Below, one piece after another: positions 8,199 through 18,408 of a stretch of 64,000 bases of DNA; position 1 is the first letter of the stretch; every line of letters begins with the position of its first letter. The DNA is from Sphingopyxis sp. 2PD (GTDB lineage Bacteria > Pseudomonadota > Alphaproteobacteria > Sphingomonadales > Sphingomonadaceae), in contig NZ_SCMU01000001.1 in the NCBI RefSeq assembly GCF_005503695.1, positions 124,001 to 188,000 on the forward strand, given 5' to 3'. The notes below the pieces were generated by a model. It was not told the origin of the DNA. It did no database searches and saw only the letters and a program-made list of their open reading frames with translations. The position numbers were made by a program, and so were the translations under genes.

Positions 8199-10004
8199 TC
8201 AACCTTTGTACAGTGCCGCGATCTTGTCGGCGTACACCTCGCGCAGCACGTGGCGGCGGATCTTCATCGACGGGGTCATCTGTTCATTTTCAATCGTGAA
8301 CGGCTCGTCGGCGAAGTCGAATTTGCGCACCTTTTCGATCACCGACAGCTGGCCGTTGACGCGGTCCACGGCGGCGCGCAGCGCGGCGCGGAATTTTTCA
8401 TGCTCGCGCAGACGGCACAGGTCTTTCGGTAGCCCTTCGGCCTCCGCCCATTCGGCCATCCATTCGGGATCGGGTACCAGCAAGCCGACAAGGTGCGGGC
8501 GTTTGTCGCCATAGACCATCGCCTGCAAAATCTCGGGCTGGAGGGTTAACATCCCTTCGACGCGCTGGGGCGAGACATTGTCGCCCTTGTCGTTGACGAT
8601 CAGATCCTTCTTGCGATCGGTGATGACGATGCGGCCCTTGTCGTCGATATGGCCGATGTCGCCGGTGTGGAGCCAGCCATCAACCACGACCCGCGCGGTC
8701 TCGGCGTCATTGCGCCAATAGCCTTTCATCACCAGTTCGCCGCGCACCAATATCTCGCCATCATCGGCGATCTTGACCTCAGTGTTCATCAGCGGCGGGC
8801 CGACGGTGTCCATCTTGATCCCCGCGCTCGGGCGGTTGCAGCTGATCACCGGCCCCGCCTCGGTCTGGCCATAGCCCTGGAGCAAGGTCAGCCCGATCGA
8901 GTGAAAAAACACGCCGATTTCGGGATTGAGCGGCGCGCCGCCCGAAACCAATGCTTTCATGCGTCCGCCGAAGCGCTGGCCGATCTTGGGCCGGAACAAT
9001 TTGTCGAGCAGCAGGTCGACCGGGCGGTCGAGCAGCCCCATGCGGCGCTCATAATCCTTCTCGCCGACGCGCAGCGCCTGGTTCAGCATCCAGTTCGCCA
9101 GCTTGCCCTGCTTTTCGACCGATTTGATCATCCGCGCGCGGATCACCTCGAACAAACGCGGCACGACGACCATGATCGTCGGGCGCGTCTCCTCGATATT
9201 CGAGACAAGCTTTTCGAGCCCCTCGCTATAATAGATTTGCGCGCCGACCATGATCGGCAGGAACTGCCCGCCCGAATGTTCATAGGCGTGACTCAATGGC
9301 AGGAACGACAGAAACACCTCTTCGTCGCCGATCCCGAAATCATTGACCAGCACCTCGGCCGCGCCCGCGGCATTGTGCAGGATCGCGCCATGATGCTGCA
9401 TCACCCCGCGTGGCGCGCCGCCCGTGCCGCTGGTGTAGATCAGGCACGCAGTATCCTCGCGCGTCATCGCGGCGGCGCGCGCCTTGGCTCCGTCCAGCCA
9501 GGCGTCGCCACCGGTCACCAGCGGCTCCCAGTCGTGGATCGCGACATCGCCCTGCTGCCCGACGCGCAGGCTTTCCATGGTGATGACGATATGCGCGTCG
9601 GAGCGCGTGACCGCGGGCATCAACGTGCGCGCCAGTTTCGCGGTCGACACGATCACTGCGGTGGCACCGCTGTTGTCGAGGATGTGCTGGTGGTCGCGTT
9701 CGGTATTGGTCGTGTAGGTCGGCACGGTGATGCAACCGGCGGCCATGATGCCGAGATCGGCAATGCACCATTCCGGGCGGTTCTCGCTGACCAGCACGAC
9801 GCGGTCGCCGTCCTTCAGCCCCATTTCGCGCAGGTTGTGCGCCAGCGCCGCCACCTGGTTGGCGACCTGCCGCCAGCTCAGCGGATGCCAGACGCGGTCC
9901 GCCTTGCGCCACAGGAACGGATCTTCGCCGCCGCGCGCGGCGCGGTCGAAGAACATCGCGACCAGGCTCGGAAAATGGTCGAGATGGGGATTGTCCAGCT
10001 TCAT
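8199..10004 (-). CDS. Long-chain acyl-CoA synthetase (AMP-binding)
   Basis: This 601-residue adenylate-forming enzyme probably activates long-chain fatty acids to acyl-CoA. Motifs are the phosphate-binding CLIYTSGTGGAPRGVM, LPLSHAYEHSGGQ, LLQGYGQTEAGPVISCNRP, and DGWLHTGDIGHID followed by RIVITDRKKDLIV. Length and the eukaryote-like SGTGGAPRG/LQGYGQTEAGP pattern match the FAA1/FadD15 group rather than short-chain ligases. It has no evident signal or transmembrane segment. It is convergent with accC. Substrate chain length is inferred from the family only. Confidence 0.92.
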   Translation of the reverse strand: MKLDNPHLDHFPSLVAMFFDRAARGGEDPFLWRKADRVWHPLSWRQVANQVAALAHNLREMGLKDGDRVVLVSENRPEWCIADLGIMAAGCITVPTYTTNTERDHQHILDNSGATAVIVSTAKLARTLMPAVTRSDAHIVITMESLRVGQQGDVAIHDWEPLVTGGDAWLDGAKARAAAMTREDTACLIYTSGTGGAPRGVMQHHGAILHNAAGAAEVLVNDFGIGDEEVFLSFLPLSHAYEHSGGQFLPIMVGAQIYYSEGLEKLVSNIEETRPTIMVVVPRLFEVIRARMIKSVEKQGKLANWMLNQALRVGEKDYERRMGLLDRPVDLLLDKLFRPKIGQRFGGRMKALVSGGAPLNPEIGVFFHSIGLTLLQGYGQTEAGPVISCNRPSAGIKMDTVGPPLMNTEVKIADDGEILVRGELVMKGYWRNDAETARVVVDGWLHTGDIGHIDDKGRIVITDRKKDLIVNDKGDNVSPQRVEGMLTLQPEILQAMVYGDKRPHLVGLLVPDPEWMAEWAEAEGLPKDLCRLREHEKFRAALRAAVDRVNGQLSVIEKVRKFDFADEPFTIENEQMTPSMKIRRHVLREVYADKIAALYKG

Positions 10005-10054
10005 TCTACCTCTCTCCAGGGAGATTGTTTTCTGTTCTTATCGTTTCAAATACA

Positions 10055-10148
10055 CGTCATTGCGACCGCGGCGCATGCTGGGGAAAGCAATCCAATATGG
10101 TCTTGCGCCGCTCTGGATTGCCACGGGCCCGCGGCCCTCGCAATGACG
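10055..10148. repeat. Palindromic interspersed repeat, family F9
   Basis: Outer arms CGTCATTGCGA (10055-10065) and TCGCAATGACG (10138-10148) flank inner arms AGCAATCCA (10086-10094) and TGGATTGC (10114-10121). This is a two-layer palindrome of about 94 bp in the gap between two minus-strand genes. Only one copy is present in this window. Confidence 0.85.
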
Positions 10149-10168
10149 AGATCGCAAGATCAGCCAAT

Positions 10169-11860
10169 TCACCCCTGCGGCGGTGCACCATCCACCGAAG
10201 ATGTACCCGGCCCGCGCGGGTCGGCGGCGCCGCGCCAGCCATCGCCAACGCGCTCGACCGCGTTCAGCTTCGAACCCAGGTCCGTGGGCGTAAAGCTGTA
10301 GCCGAAGGGCTTCATCTTCGCCGCCATCGCCTCGCCCGCGTCGGTATTTTCGATCAGCACGCCGCGCTCGCCGAAATAGAGATTGGGCAGTTCCATCGCG
10401 GTCTTGGCATCGAGCCCCCAGTCGAGCACGCCGACCAGCACCTTCGTCACATGCATGATGATCCGCTTGCCGCCCGCCGAACCGACTGCCAACACCACCT
10501 TGCCGTCGGGGCCGTAAACGATCGTCGGCGACATCGACGACAGCGGGCGCTTGCCCGCCTGCACCCGGTTGGCGGTCGGCACGCCGTTCATCGTCGGGGC
10601 GAGGTCGAAATCGGTGAGTTCGTTGTTGAGGAAATAGCCATTGGCGATCAGGTGGCTGCCGAAAATACTCTCGATCGTCGAGGTCATCGACACGACATTG
10701 CCCGCCTTGTCCGCGACGGCAAAATGGGTGGTGCCCTGCTCGGGGATCGGCGGCGCTTCGGCGCGGGGCTTTGCGCCCGGCGGCGTGCCGGGCTCATAGC
10801 GTCCGGCGGCGGCAAAGGGCGAGATCAGCTGGCGACGCTCGGCGAGATATTTCTTGTCGAGCAGTCCCGCCACGGGCACGTCGACAAAATCGGCATCGCC
10901 CAGATAGGCTCCGCGATCGGCGTACGACAGCTGCATCGCCTCGGCGAGCAGGTGCCAGCTCATCGGATTGTCCTTGCCCATCGCCTTCATGTCCCAGCCT
11001 TCGATCATCCCGAGGATACCGAAAACGGTGGTCGCGCCCGACGAGGGCGGACCCATGCCGCACACCTTGTAAATGCGATAGGTCGTGCAGACCGCGGGGC
11101 GCTCCTTGGCCTTGTAGGCAGCAACATCCTTGACCGTCAGCGTTGCCTTGTTGCGCTGGGCATTGGCAACCGCGTCGCTGATCGCTTTGGCGTTGGCGCC
11201 GGTGTAAAAGGCATCGGGACCGCGCGCCGCGACGTCGCGCAGCAGCGCGGCATAAGCGGGGTTGCGGATCCGGGTGCCGACCGGCGCAGGCTTGCCGTCG
11301 ACATAATAGATCGCGCGCGCCTCGGGAAAATCTTTCCACAGCGACTCAAAGCGCGTCATCCAGTTGTGCAGCACCGGAGTGACTTCGAAACCCTCTTCGG
11401 CCAGCTTGATCGCGGGCTGGAACAGCGCCGCCCATTCCAGCTTGCCCCATTTCTTGTGCGCCATTTCCATCAGGCGCATATTGCCGGGCACGCCCACCGA
11501 CAGCCCGCCGGGAATCGCATCCGAATAGCTGCGCGGCTTGCCATCGGGGCCGAGGAAGCGGTCGGGTTTCGCCGAGGCGGGCGCCATTTCGCGACCGTCG
11601 ATCGTCGATATGCTGCCGTCCCTGGCATCGTGATGCAGCATCAGACCGCCGCCACCGATCCCGCTCGACTGCGGTTCGACCAGGGTGAGCACCGCGACCA
11701 TCGCGACCGCCGCGTCGGCGGCCGTGCCGCCCTGATGGAGAATCTGCCGCCCCGCCTCGGTCGCGCGCGAGTCGGCGGACGAGGTGACCCCCTGTGCGAG
11801 CACGGGCGAACTGACGGTGATGGAAAGCAGGGCGGCGAGCGGGAGGAATCTTTTCAGCAT
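10169..11860 (-). CDS. ggt: Gamma-glutamyltransferase (periplasmic Ntn hydrolase)
   Basis: This 563-residue precursor has a signal peptide (MLKRFLPLAALLSITVSS...LAQ). It transfers or hydrolyses the gamma-glutamyl group of glutathione and related compounds in the periplasm. It is expected to self-cleave before Thr377 in the EQGTTHFAVADKAGN motif, giving a large and a small subunit. Other marks are SGIGGGGLMLHHD, PPSSGATTVFGILGMIEG, ETH-like donor-site residues and SSMSPTIVYGPDGK. The start used is the ATG of the signal peptide; an N-terminal extension runs through a palindromic repeat and is rejected. Confidence 0.95.
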   Translation of the reverse strand: MLKRFLPLAALLSITVSSPVLAQGVTSSADSRATEAGRQILHQGGTAADAAVAMVAVLTLVEPQSSGIGGGGLMLHHDARDGSISTIDGREMAPASAKPDRFLGPDGKPRSYSDAIPGGLSVGVPGNMRLMEMAHKKWGKLEWAALFQPAIKLAEEGFEVTPVLHNWMTRFESLWKDFPEARAIYYVDGKPAPVGTRIRNPAYAALLRDVAARGPDAFYTGANAKAISDAVANAQRNKATLTVKDVAAYKAKERPAVCTTYRIYKVCGMGPPSSGATTVFGILGMIEGWDMKAMGKDNPMSWHLLAEAMQLSYADRGAYLGDADFVDVPVAGLLDKKYLAERRQLISPFAAAGRYEPGTPPGAKPRAEAPPIPEQGTTHFAVADKAGNVVSMTSTIESIFGSHLIANGYFLNNELTDFDLAPTMNGVPTANRVQAGKRPLSSMSPTIVYGPDGKVVLAVGSAGGKRIIMHVTKVLVGVLDWGLDAKTAMELPNLYFGERGVLIENTDAGEAMAAKMKPFGYSFTPTDLGSKLNAVERVGDGWRGAADPRGPGTSSVDGAPPQG

Positions 11861-11906
11861 GGGCGCGACATTGGCGCGCGGTCGGAGGGAGTGCAAGCCC
11901 AACCGA

Positions 11907-12041
11907 TCCTCCCTGTCGCGCAGCGATGGGGAGGTGGCAGCGCGAAGCGCTGACGGAGGGGCCATGACGCAACGTTGCAAAGCCCCTCCACCCCTCGCTG
12001 CGCGAGCGGTCCCCCTCCCCACCGCTTCGCGGCAGGGAGGA
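11907..12041. repeat. Palindromic interspersed repeat, family F5
   Basis: This composite inverted repeat begins TCCTCCCTGTCGCGCAGCG and ends CGCGGCAGGGAGGA. Inner boxes GGAGGTGGCAGCG and CCCCTCCACC/CCCCTCCCCACCGC pair within it. A second copy lies at 20254-20389. It sits between ggt and pyrD, touching the pyrD 3' end. Confidence 0.85.
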
Positions 12042-12042
12042 T

Positions 12043-13113
12043 TTATTCGCCTACCCCCACCGCGTCGCTCACCCGCGCGAACCCGTCACGCACCGCCAGC
12101 TTTTCGAGCCCTTGCGCAATCCGCGCGGCGAGCCCCGGTCCTTCGTAAACCATCGCCGAGTAAATCTGCACCAGGCTGGCGCCCGCACGAATGCGCTCCC
12201 ACGCTTGCTCTGCCGAGGCGATGCCGCCAGCCGCCACCAGCGGCACCCTGCCCCCGCCAGCCACGCGGAAATCGCGAACGCGCTGGAGCGCCAGATCGGC
12301 TAGCGGCGCCCCCGACAGGCCGCCCGCCTCCGCGGCGTGGCGCGATGCCAGCTCTGGGCGGGTGATGGTGGTGTTCGAGACGATCACCGCAGCGAGCCCC
12401 TTGTCGATCGCAACCGCGACGATGTCGTCGATGTCGGCAGGCTCCAGGTCGGGTGCGACTTTCAGGAACACCGGCTTGGTCGCGCCCACCGGCTGCGCTG
12501 CGGCGACGCCGTCGAGCAGGGCTTCAAGCGCCCCCTTGTCTTGCAAGGCGCGCAGCCCCGGGGTGTTCGGCGAGCTGATGTTGACGGTAAGATAATCGGC
12601 GAGCGGCGCCATCGCCGCGGTGCCCCGCGCATAATCGCCGATGCGGTCGGCGCTGTCCTTGTTGGCGCCGATGTTGATGCCCAGCGGCACCGGCAGGCCG
12701 TGGCGGCGGAGGCACGCGATGCGTTCAGCCGCCCTCTCCTGCCCGCCATTGTTGAACCCCATGCGGTTGATCACCGCGCGATCCTCGACCAGCCGGAACA
12801 GCCGCGGGCGCGGGTTGCCGTCCTGCGGTAGCGGCGTCAGCGTGCCGACCTCGACAAAGCCGAAACCGAAATGCGGCATTGCATGCGCGACCCGTGCGTC
12901 CTTGTCGAAACCGGGCGCGAGGCCGACCGGATTGGGGAAATGGAGCCCCGCAAGTTCGGTCGCCAGCACCGGGCTCGACAATGCGGTGCGCGCGCGCGGC
13001 AGCGGCTGAAGCGCATTGAGGGTCAGATTATGCGCCGCCTCGCCATCGGTGGCATGAACGATCGGGCGGACCAGCGCATAAGCGGCATCGGCGGCGGAGG
13101 CAAAGAGCGACAT
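12043..13113 (-). CDS. pyrD: Quinone-dependent dihydroorotate dehydrogenase (class 2)
   Basis: This 356-residue membrane-associated flavoenzyme oxidises dihydroorotate to orotate in pyrimidine synthesis and passes electrons to quinone. Class 2 features are the N-terminal amphipathic extension (~40 residues), NPVGLAPGFDKDARV, VEVGTLTPLPQDGNPRPRLFR, AVINRMGFNNGG, and NISSPNTPGLRALQ with the catalytic Ser region. The FMN-phosphate site reads PLVAAGGIASAEQAWERIRAGASLVQIYSA. The ATG was chosen to give the family N-terminus; a longer upstream frame is antisense to the DUF885 gene. Confidence 0.96.
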   Translation of the reverse strand: MSLFASAADAAYALVRPIVHATDGEAAHNLTLNALQPLPRARTALSSPVLATELAGLHFPNPVGLAPGFDKDARVAHAMPHFGFGFVEVGTLTPLPQDGNPRPRLFRLVEDRAVINRMGFNNGGQERAAERIACLRRHGLPVPLGINIGANKDSADRIGDYARGTAAMAPLADYLTVNISSPNTPGLRALQDKGALEALLDGVAAAQPVGATKPVFLKVAPDLEPADIDDIVAVAIDKGLAAVIVSNTTITRPELASRHAAEAGGLSGAPLADLALQRVRDFRVAGGGRVPLVAAGGIASAEQAWERIRAGASLVQIYSAMVYEGPGLAARIAQGLEKLAVRDGFARVSDAVGVGE

Positions 13114-13207
13114 GGCCCGCCATTGCGCGCCCCGCGCGGCTATGGCAAGCCCCGCTGCAACCAATTCGCCATCGTCAAAAAGCCATCGGAAAAACCGGGA
13201 GAAAATC

Positions 13208-15028
13208 GTGTCGCAGCTTCGGATCATCGCTCGCCTGTCCACCGCCATCGCGCTGCTCGCCGTCGCGGGCTGCGCGCCCGCCGCGGTGCAGGACGCGCCC
13301 GCCACCGCGGCAGCGACGCCCGCGCCGGATGCGGTACCCGCAGGAGCGAACCTCGCGCAATTTTTCGACAATTATGACGCCGCCCAGCTGTCGCTGAGCC
13401 CGCAGGGCAAGGCGTATCGCGGCATCCGCGACGCCGATTATGGCCGCTGGAACGACGTCAGCGACGAGGCGGCGATCGCGAACCACAAATTGCAGCAAGC
13501 GACCGCCGAAGCGATGCGCGGCAGCTTTGATCCGGCCAGTATGTCGACCGACGAGGCGCTGTCATTCGAGCTGTTTAACGCGCAGGCGGGGCGCGCCGAG
13601 CGACTGTTCCCGTTCCGCGATCGCGGCTATGTCTTTGACCAGATGAACGGCCCGCAAAGCCAGCTCCCCGCCTTTCTGATCAACATCCACCGCGTCGCCA
13701 ATGTTGCCGAGGCCGAAGCCTATGTTGCGCGCATCCGCGGGCTGGGCCCGGTGCTCGACGCGCTGAATGCGGAATCGGTGAAGCGCGCTGCCAAGGGCGT
13801 CCAACCGCCCAAATGGGTCTATGCCTATCTGATTTCGGATATCGGCAACCTGCAAGGACCGAACAACGCCGTCGTCGAGGATCTCGCCGCAAAAGTCGCC
13901 AAGCTCGACATCGATGCCGCCGAAAAGGCGCGACTGACCGCCGCGGCGAAGGCCGCATGGGCAGAGAGCGCTGGCCCCGCCTATGGGCGCCTGCTCGCCG
14001 AAATGAAGCGCCAGCAGGCGAGCGCGCCCACGCAGGACGGGGTGTGGCGCCTACCCGACGGCAAAGCCTATTATGAGGCGCTGCTCGCCAATTACACGAC
14101 GACCGACATGACCGCGACCGAGATCCACGACCTCGGCCTCGCCGAAGTCGCGCGCATCCACGGCGAGATGCGGGCGATCATGGCCAAGGTCGGCTTCAAG
14201 GGCACGCTGCAGCAATTCTTCGAGCATCTGCGCACCAGCCCGCAATATTATCACACGACGCGCGAGGCCTATCTCGCCGAAGTTGACGCCCGCACCAAGG
14301 CGATGGAAGCGCGGCTCCCGGCCTTTTTCAACACGCTGCCCAAGGCCGCGTTGCAGGTAAAGGCGGTCGAGGCGTTCCGCGAGAAATCGGCGGGCAAGGC
14401 CTTCTACCAGTCGCCTTCGCCAGACGGGTCGCGCCCCGGCACCTATTATGTAAACCTCTACGACCTGCGCGACATGCCCAAGACCGAGCTGGAAGCACTC
14501 GCCTATCATGAGGGGGTTCCCGGCCATCATCTCCAGCGCGCGGTGCAGACCGAACTCACCGGCCTGCCGCCCTTCCGCCGCTTTGGCGGTTTCACCGCTT
14601 ATACCGAAGGCTGGGGACTCTATTCGGAGGAGCTCGCCAAGGACATGGGCTTTTACACCGATCCCTACAGCGATTTCGGGCGGCTCGGCATGGAGTTGTG
14701 GCGCGCTTGCCGCCTCGTCGTCGACACCGGCATCCACGACAAGCGCTGGAGCCGCGAGCAGGCGATCAAATACCTCAAAGACAACACCCCCAATCCCGAC
14801 GGCGACATCGAAAAGGCGATCGAGCGCTATATCGTCTATCCGGGGCAGGCCACCGCCTACACAATCGGCAAGCTCAAAATCATGGAATTGCGCGCGCGGG
14901 CCCAGGCGGCGATGGGCGCCAAATTCGACTATCGCGCCTTTCACGACGTCGTCCTCGAATCGGGACCGGTCCCGCTCGACATCCTCGAACGGCGCGTCGA
15001 TGCATGGATCGCAAGCCAAAAAAGCTAA
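13208..15028 (+). CDS. DUF885 family lipoprotein, putative metallopeptidase-like
   Basis: This 606-residue protein starts at a GTG that begins a lipoprotein signal (ARLSTAIALLAVAGC, Cys23), so it is probably anchored in the envelope. It matches the DUF885 (PF05960) family. The strongest mark is YHEGVPGHHLQ (His434, Glu435, His440/441), a zinc-metallopeptidase-like site that in this family replaces HExxH, with TEGWGLYSEELAKDMG following. Length is typical. No substrate is known. It is divergent from pyrD with about 95 bases between starts. Confidence 0.88.
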   Translation: MSQLRIIARLSTAIALLAVAGCAPAAVQDAPATAAATPAPDAVPAGANLAQFFDNYDAAQLSLSPQGKAYRGIRDADYGRWNDVSDEAAIANHKLQQATAEAMRGSFDPASMSTDEALSFELFNAQAGRAERLFPFRDRGYVFDQMNGPQSQLPAFLINIHRVANVAEAEAYVARIRGLGPVLDALNAESVKRAAKGVQPPKWVYAYLISDIGNLQGPNNAVVEDLAAKVAKLDIDAAEKARLTAAAKAAWAESAGPAYGRLLAEMKRQQASAPTQDGVWRLPDGKAYYEALLANYTTTDMTATEIHDLGLAEVARIHGEMRAIMAKVGFKGTLQQFFEHLRTSPQYYHTTREAYLAEVDARTKAMEARLPAFFNTLPKAALQVKAVEAFREKSAGKAFYQSPSPDGSRPGTYYVNLYDLRDMPKTELEALAYHEGVPGHHLQRAVQTELTGLPPFRRFGGFTAYTEGWGLYSEELAKDMGFYTDPYSDFGRLGMELWRACRLVVDTGIHDKRWSREQAIKYLKDNTPNPDGDIEKAIERYIVYPGQATAYTIGKLKIMELRARAQAAMGAKFDYRAFHDVVLESGPVPLDILERRVDAWIASQKS

Positions 15029-15048
15029 TAATCGAACAAAGTTCGCGC

Positions 15049-15077
15049 TTGACGCGCAGGGATGAAACGCAAATGAT
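15049..15077 (+). promoter_or_regulatory. Possible sigma-70-type promoter of the AraC-type gene
   Basis: TTGACG (15049-15054) is spaced by 17 bases from AATGAT (15072-15077), upstream of the regulator at 15132. The -35 is strong and the -10 is weak. Seen by eye only. Confidence 0.35.
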
Positions 15078-15131
15078 CTGTTTCAGATAACAAGGCCGCC
15101 TGGGGAAAGGTGGCCACGGTCTGGGTTCGTC

Positions 15132-16019
15132 ATGTCAGAAGCTTCATCCTCACGCGCAGGCGTGGACGGCAGCGCGCCGTTCGAATTGCACTATTTCCCG
15201 CCCGATCCCGATCTGGCGGACCTGGTGTCGAGCTTTTATTTCGCGCGGCTCAATATGCCGAAATTCGACGAATATGAACGCGCCGACCGGCCGCAGTTCC
15301 GTTTCGTCACCAATGCCGACGGCGAATATTTCTTTGCCGACGGCCACCGCGCCAACGTGACGCGCGCGATCATCATCGGCCCGACGAGCGGACGGGTGCG
15401 CGCGATCAGCAATTGCCCGGCGCAATTGTTCGGGTTCGGCCTGCTGCCCGCGGGATGGGCGGCGCTGATGGGCGACGATGCGGAAAAGCTGACCGACCGC
15501 GCGCTTGATGCCACTGACCGGTTCGGGCCGTGGATCGAAGACGTGGCGACAACGCTGGAACAGGCGGCGGACGTCGAGGCCAAGCTGGTGATCGGCAATA
15601 ATTTTGCGCGCGAAGTGCTGACCCGCGGCGAAGCGCCGCCTTTGTGGTTCATCCGCACCGTCGACGAGTGGCTCACCGCGACGCCCTCGCCGCAGGTCGC
15701 CGATCTGGTCGATGCCACCGGCATGTCGATCCGCTCGGTCGAGCGGATGACCAAACATTATTACGGCCTGTCGCCGCGAATGCTGGCGCGCAAATATCGC
15801 GCCGTGCGCGCCGCATCGGCGCTCGCGCGCGGCGAAGGGCTCGATGCCGCACAGCTCGGCGATGCCTTTTACGACCAGTCGCATCTGATCCGCGAGATCA
15901 AGCGCTTCGCCGGCGCGACGCCGGGTCAGCTCAGCAAGCCGACTTCCTACACCGAGGCGACGACCAAGGGCCGCAAGCAGCTTGCCGGCAAGGTCAGTCC
16001 GCTGGTGTCGGAGACGTAG
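15132..16019 (+). CDS. AraC family transcriptional regulator
   Basis: This 295-residue protein has an N-terminal sensing region (HYFPPDPDLADLVSSFYFA..., FRFVTNADGEYFFADGH...) and a C-terminal AraC-type double helix-turn-helix (~residues 175-270). The first helix-turn-helix is PQVADLVDATGMSIRSVERMTK with YYGLSPRMLARKYRAVRA, and the second is DAAQLGDAFYDQSHLIREIKRFAGATPGQL. The N-terminal region resembles the DUF6597-type sensor seen in many sphingomonad AraC proteins. Its target is unknown. A palindromic repeat follows the gene. Confidence 0.9.
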   Translation: MSEASSSRAGVDGSAPFELHYFPPDPDLADLVSSFYFARLNMPKFDEYERADRPQFRFVTNADGEYFFADGHRANVTRAIIIGPTSGRVRAISNCPAQLFGFGLLPAGWAALMGDDAEKLTDRALDATDRFGPWIEDVATTLEQAADVEAKLVIGNNFAREVLTRGEAPPLWFIRTVDEWLTATPSPQVADLVDATGMSIRSVERMTKHYYGLSPRMLARKYRAVRAASALARGEGLDAAQLGDAFYDQSHLIREIKRFAGATPGQLSKPTSYTEATTKGRKQLAGKVSPLVSET

Positions 16020-16046
16020 GGCGGATTTTGCGGTGTGATCGTCACT

Positions 16047-16111
16047 GCAGCCCTGAGCTTGTCGAAGGGCGTTTCTCGGACAGGCGCCCTTCGATGAGCT
16101 CAGGGCTACGG
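16047..16111. repeat. Palindromic interspersed repeat, family F1 (diverged copy)
   Basis: Left arm GCAGCCCTGAGCTTGTCGAA and right arm TTCGATGAGCTCAGGGCTAC match the F1 element at 2422-2491, with a few mismatches between the arms. It lies just after the AraC-type gene. Confidence 0.85.
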
Positions 16112-16216
16112 TGAAGGTTCGGCGGCGGCGTTCGCGGTCGCTCGACCCTATTAACCACGAAAATCTGACCTAGGCCGTTTTTGGCGTTTCCGTACAATCG
16201 CGAATCGCCGCGCGAG

Positions 16217-16319
16217 CATAATCGGGTGCTGCGACCCAGAAGAGCTCATCCTCTGACGAGGACTGAGACCTTCATCTCGGCACTCATTTGGCTCCGGCCA
16301 GGTGGGTGCCTTTTTTTTT
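16217..16319 (+). ncRNA. Candidate orphan small RNA
   Basis: A CATAAT box (16217-16222) could be a -10 element for a transcript starting near 16229. Potential stems downstream are TCCTC/GAGGA (16249-16262, loop TGAC) and CTGAGA/TCTCGG (16263-16280). A strong intrinsic terminator with nine T residues ends at 16319. No gene lies between the AraC stop (16019) plus repeat and this terminator, so it must end either AraC read-through or an independent RNA of about 90 bases. I do not recognise a known RNA family: the SRP RNA tetraloop and 6S RNA features were not seen. Confidence 0.4.
16279..16319 (+). terminator. Rho-independent terminator
   Basis: GGCACTCATTTGGC (16279-16292) pairs with GCCAGGTGGGTGCC (16297-16310), including a few G-T wobbles. 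It closes a TCCG tetraloop and is followed by TTTTTTTTT (16311-16319). This is one of the strongest terminators in the window. Confidence 0.9.
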
Positions 16320-16388
16320 GGCGCAATATTTCTATACCCGCCGACAAACGCGCTTGCTTGCACCGTCCAAACGGCGCGCCTATATAAG

Positions 16389-16405
16389 TGGAGTAATTTA
16401 CTCCA
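16389..16405. promoter_or_regulatory. Perfect palindromic operator candidate upstream of the suf operon
   Basis: TGGAGTAATTTACTCCA is a perfect 17-base palindrome (8+1+8), 37 bases before the Rrf2-type regulator gene and just after TATATAAG. Its position suggests self-regulation by the iron-sulfur-sensing Rrf2 protein; binding is inferred. Confidence 0.6.
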
Positions 16406-16441
16406 GTTAAGAATCGTTCGCAATTTGCGAGCGGAGAAACG

Positions 16442-16918
16442 ATGCGCCTGTCCAACCTTGCCGATTATGCCGTGGTGCTGATGAGCGCCGCCGCCCGCCA
16501 ATGTGGGTCGGTGCCGCTTCACGCCGGCATGCTTGCCGAGCAGACGGGGATTCCGGGACCGACCGCACAGAAACTGGTGAGCCAGCTCGCGCGCGCTGGC
16601 CTGCTCGTGGCCTCGCGCGGCAGCGGCGGCGGGGTGCGGCTGGCGCGGCCGGCAGCGGCAATCAGCGTCGCCGACATCATCGAAGCGGTCGAAGGCCCGA
16701 TCGCGCTGACCAGCTGCGTTGTCGAAGGCCGCCACGATTGTACGCTGGAGGGCAGCTGCAAGGTGCAGCCGCACTGGGGTGTCGTGAACGGCGCCGTGCG
16801 CGGCGCGCTGGCGGAGATCAGCTTGGCCACCTTGTCCGTCGCCCCCGCGAAGGCGGGGGCCGCTGGACCCAGTGCACCAACGACAGCGGCCCCCGCCTTC
16901 GCGGGGGCGACGAGATAG
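16442..16918 (+). CDS. Rrf2 family Fe-S regulator of the SUF operon, with repeat-derived tail
   Basis: This 158-residue protein heads the suf operon and resembles SUF-type Rrf2/IscR regulators. The N-terminal winged helix has [15 protein letters not shown] and [20 protein letters not shown], followed by the wing [14 protein letters not shown]. Cys92, Cys100 and Cys106 are the likely cluster ligands. Residue ~131 is where a normal family member would end. Residues 132-158 are Ala/Pro/Gly-rich and are encoded by a perfect palindromic repeat (16838-16911). It probably represses suf genes when clusters are sufficient, acting at the palindrome at 16389. Confidence 0.9.
   Translation: MRLSNLADYAVVLMSAAARQCGSVPLHAGMLAEQTGIPGPTAQKLVSQLARAGLLVASRGSGGGVRLARPAAAISVADIIEAVEGPIALTSCVVEGRHDCTLEGSCKVQPHWGVVNGAVRGALAEISLATLSVAPAKAGAAGPSAPTTAAPAFAGATR
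16838..16911. repeat. Palindromic repeat family F2, inside the Rrf2 coding region
   Basis: The 28-base arms 16838-16865 and 16884-16911 are perfect reverse complements (core GCCCCCGCGAAGGCGGGGGC). The same family occurs between genes at 55836-55925 and as one arm at 41334-41365. It encodes the tail of the Rrf2 protein and ends 9 bases before the sufB ATG. Confidence 0.95.
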
Positions 16919-16920
16919 AT

Positions 16921-18404
<1,484 letters not shown>

Positions 18405-18408
<4 letters not shown>

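Larger units (their letters stand above)
16020..16441. other. Gene-free region upstream of the suf operon
   Basis: These 422 bases have no convincing protein-coding frame. They hold a palindromic repeat (16047-16111), a candidate small RNA with a strong terminator (16217-16319) and the Rrf2 operator candidate (16389-16405). Confidence 0.8.

Noticed and set aside
10025-11953. A 642-codon plus-strand frame opposite ggt
   Set aside because: It is the codon-bias shadow of gamma-glutamyltransferase. It also runs through a palindromic repeat and shows no domain.
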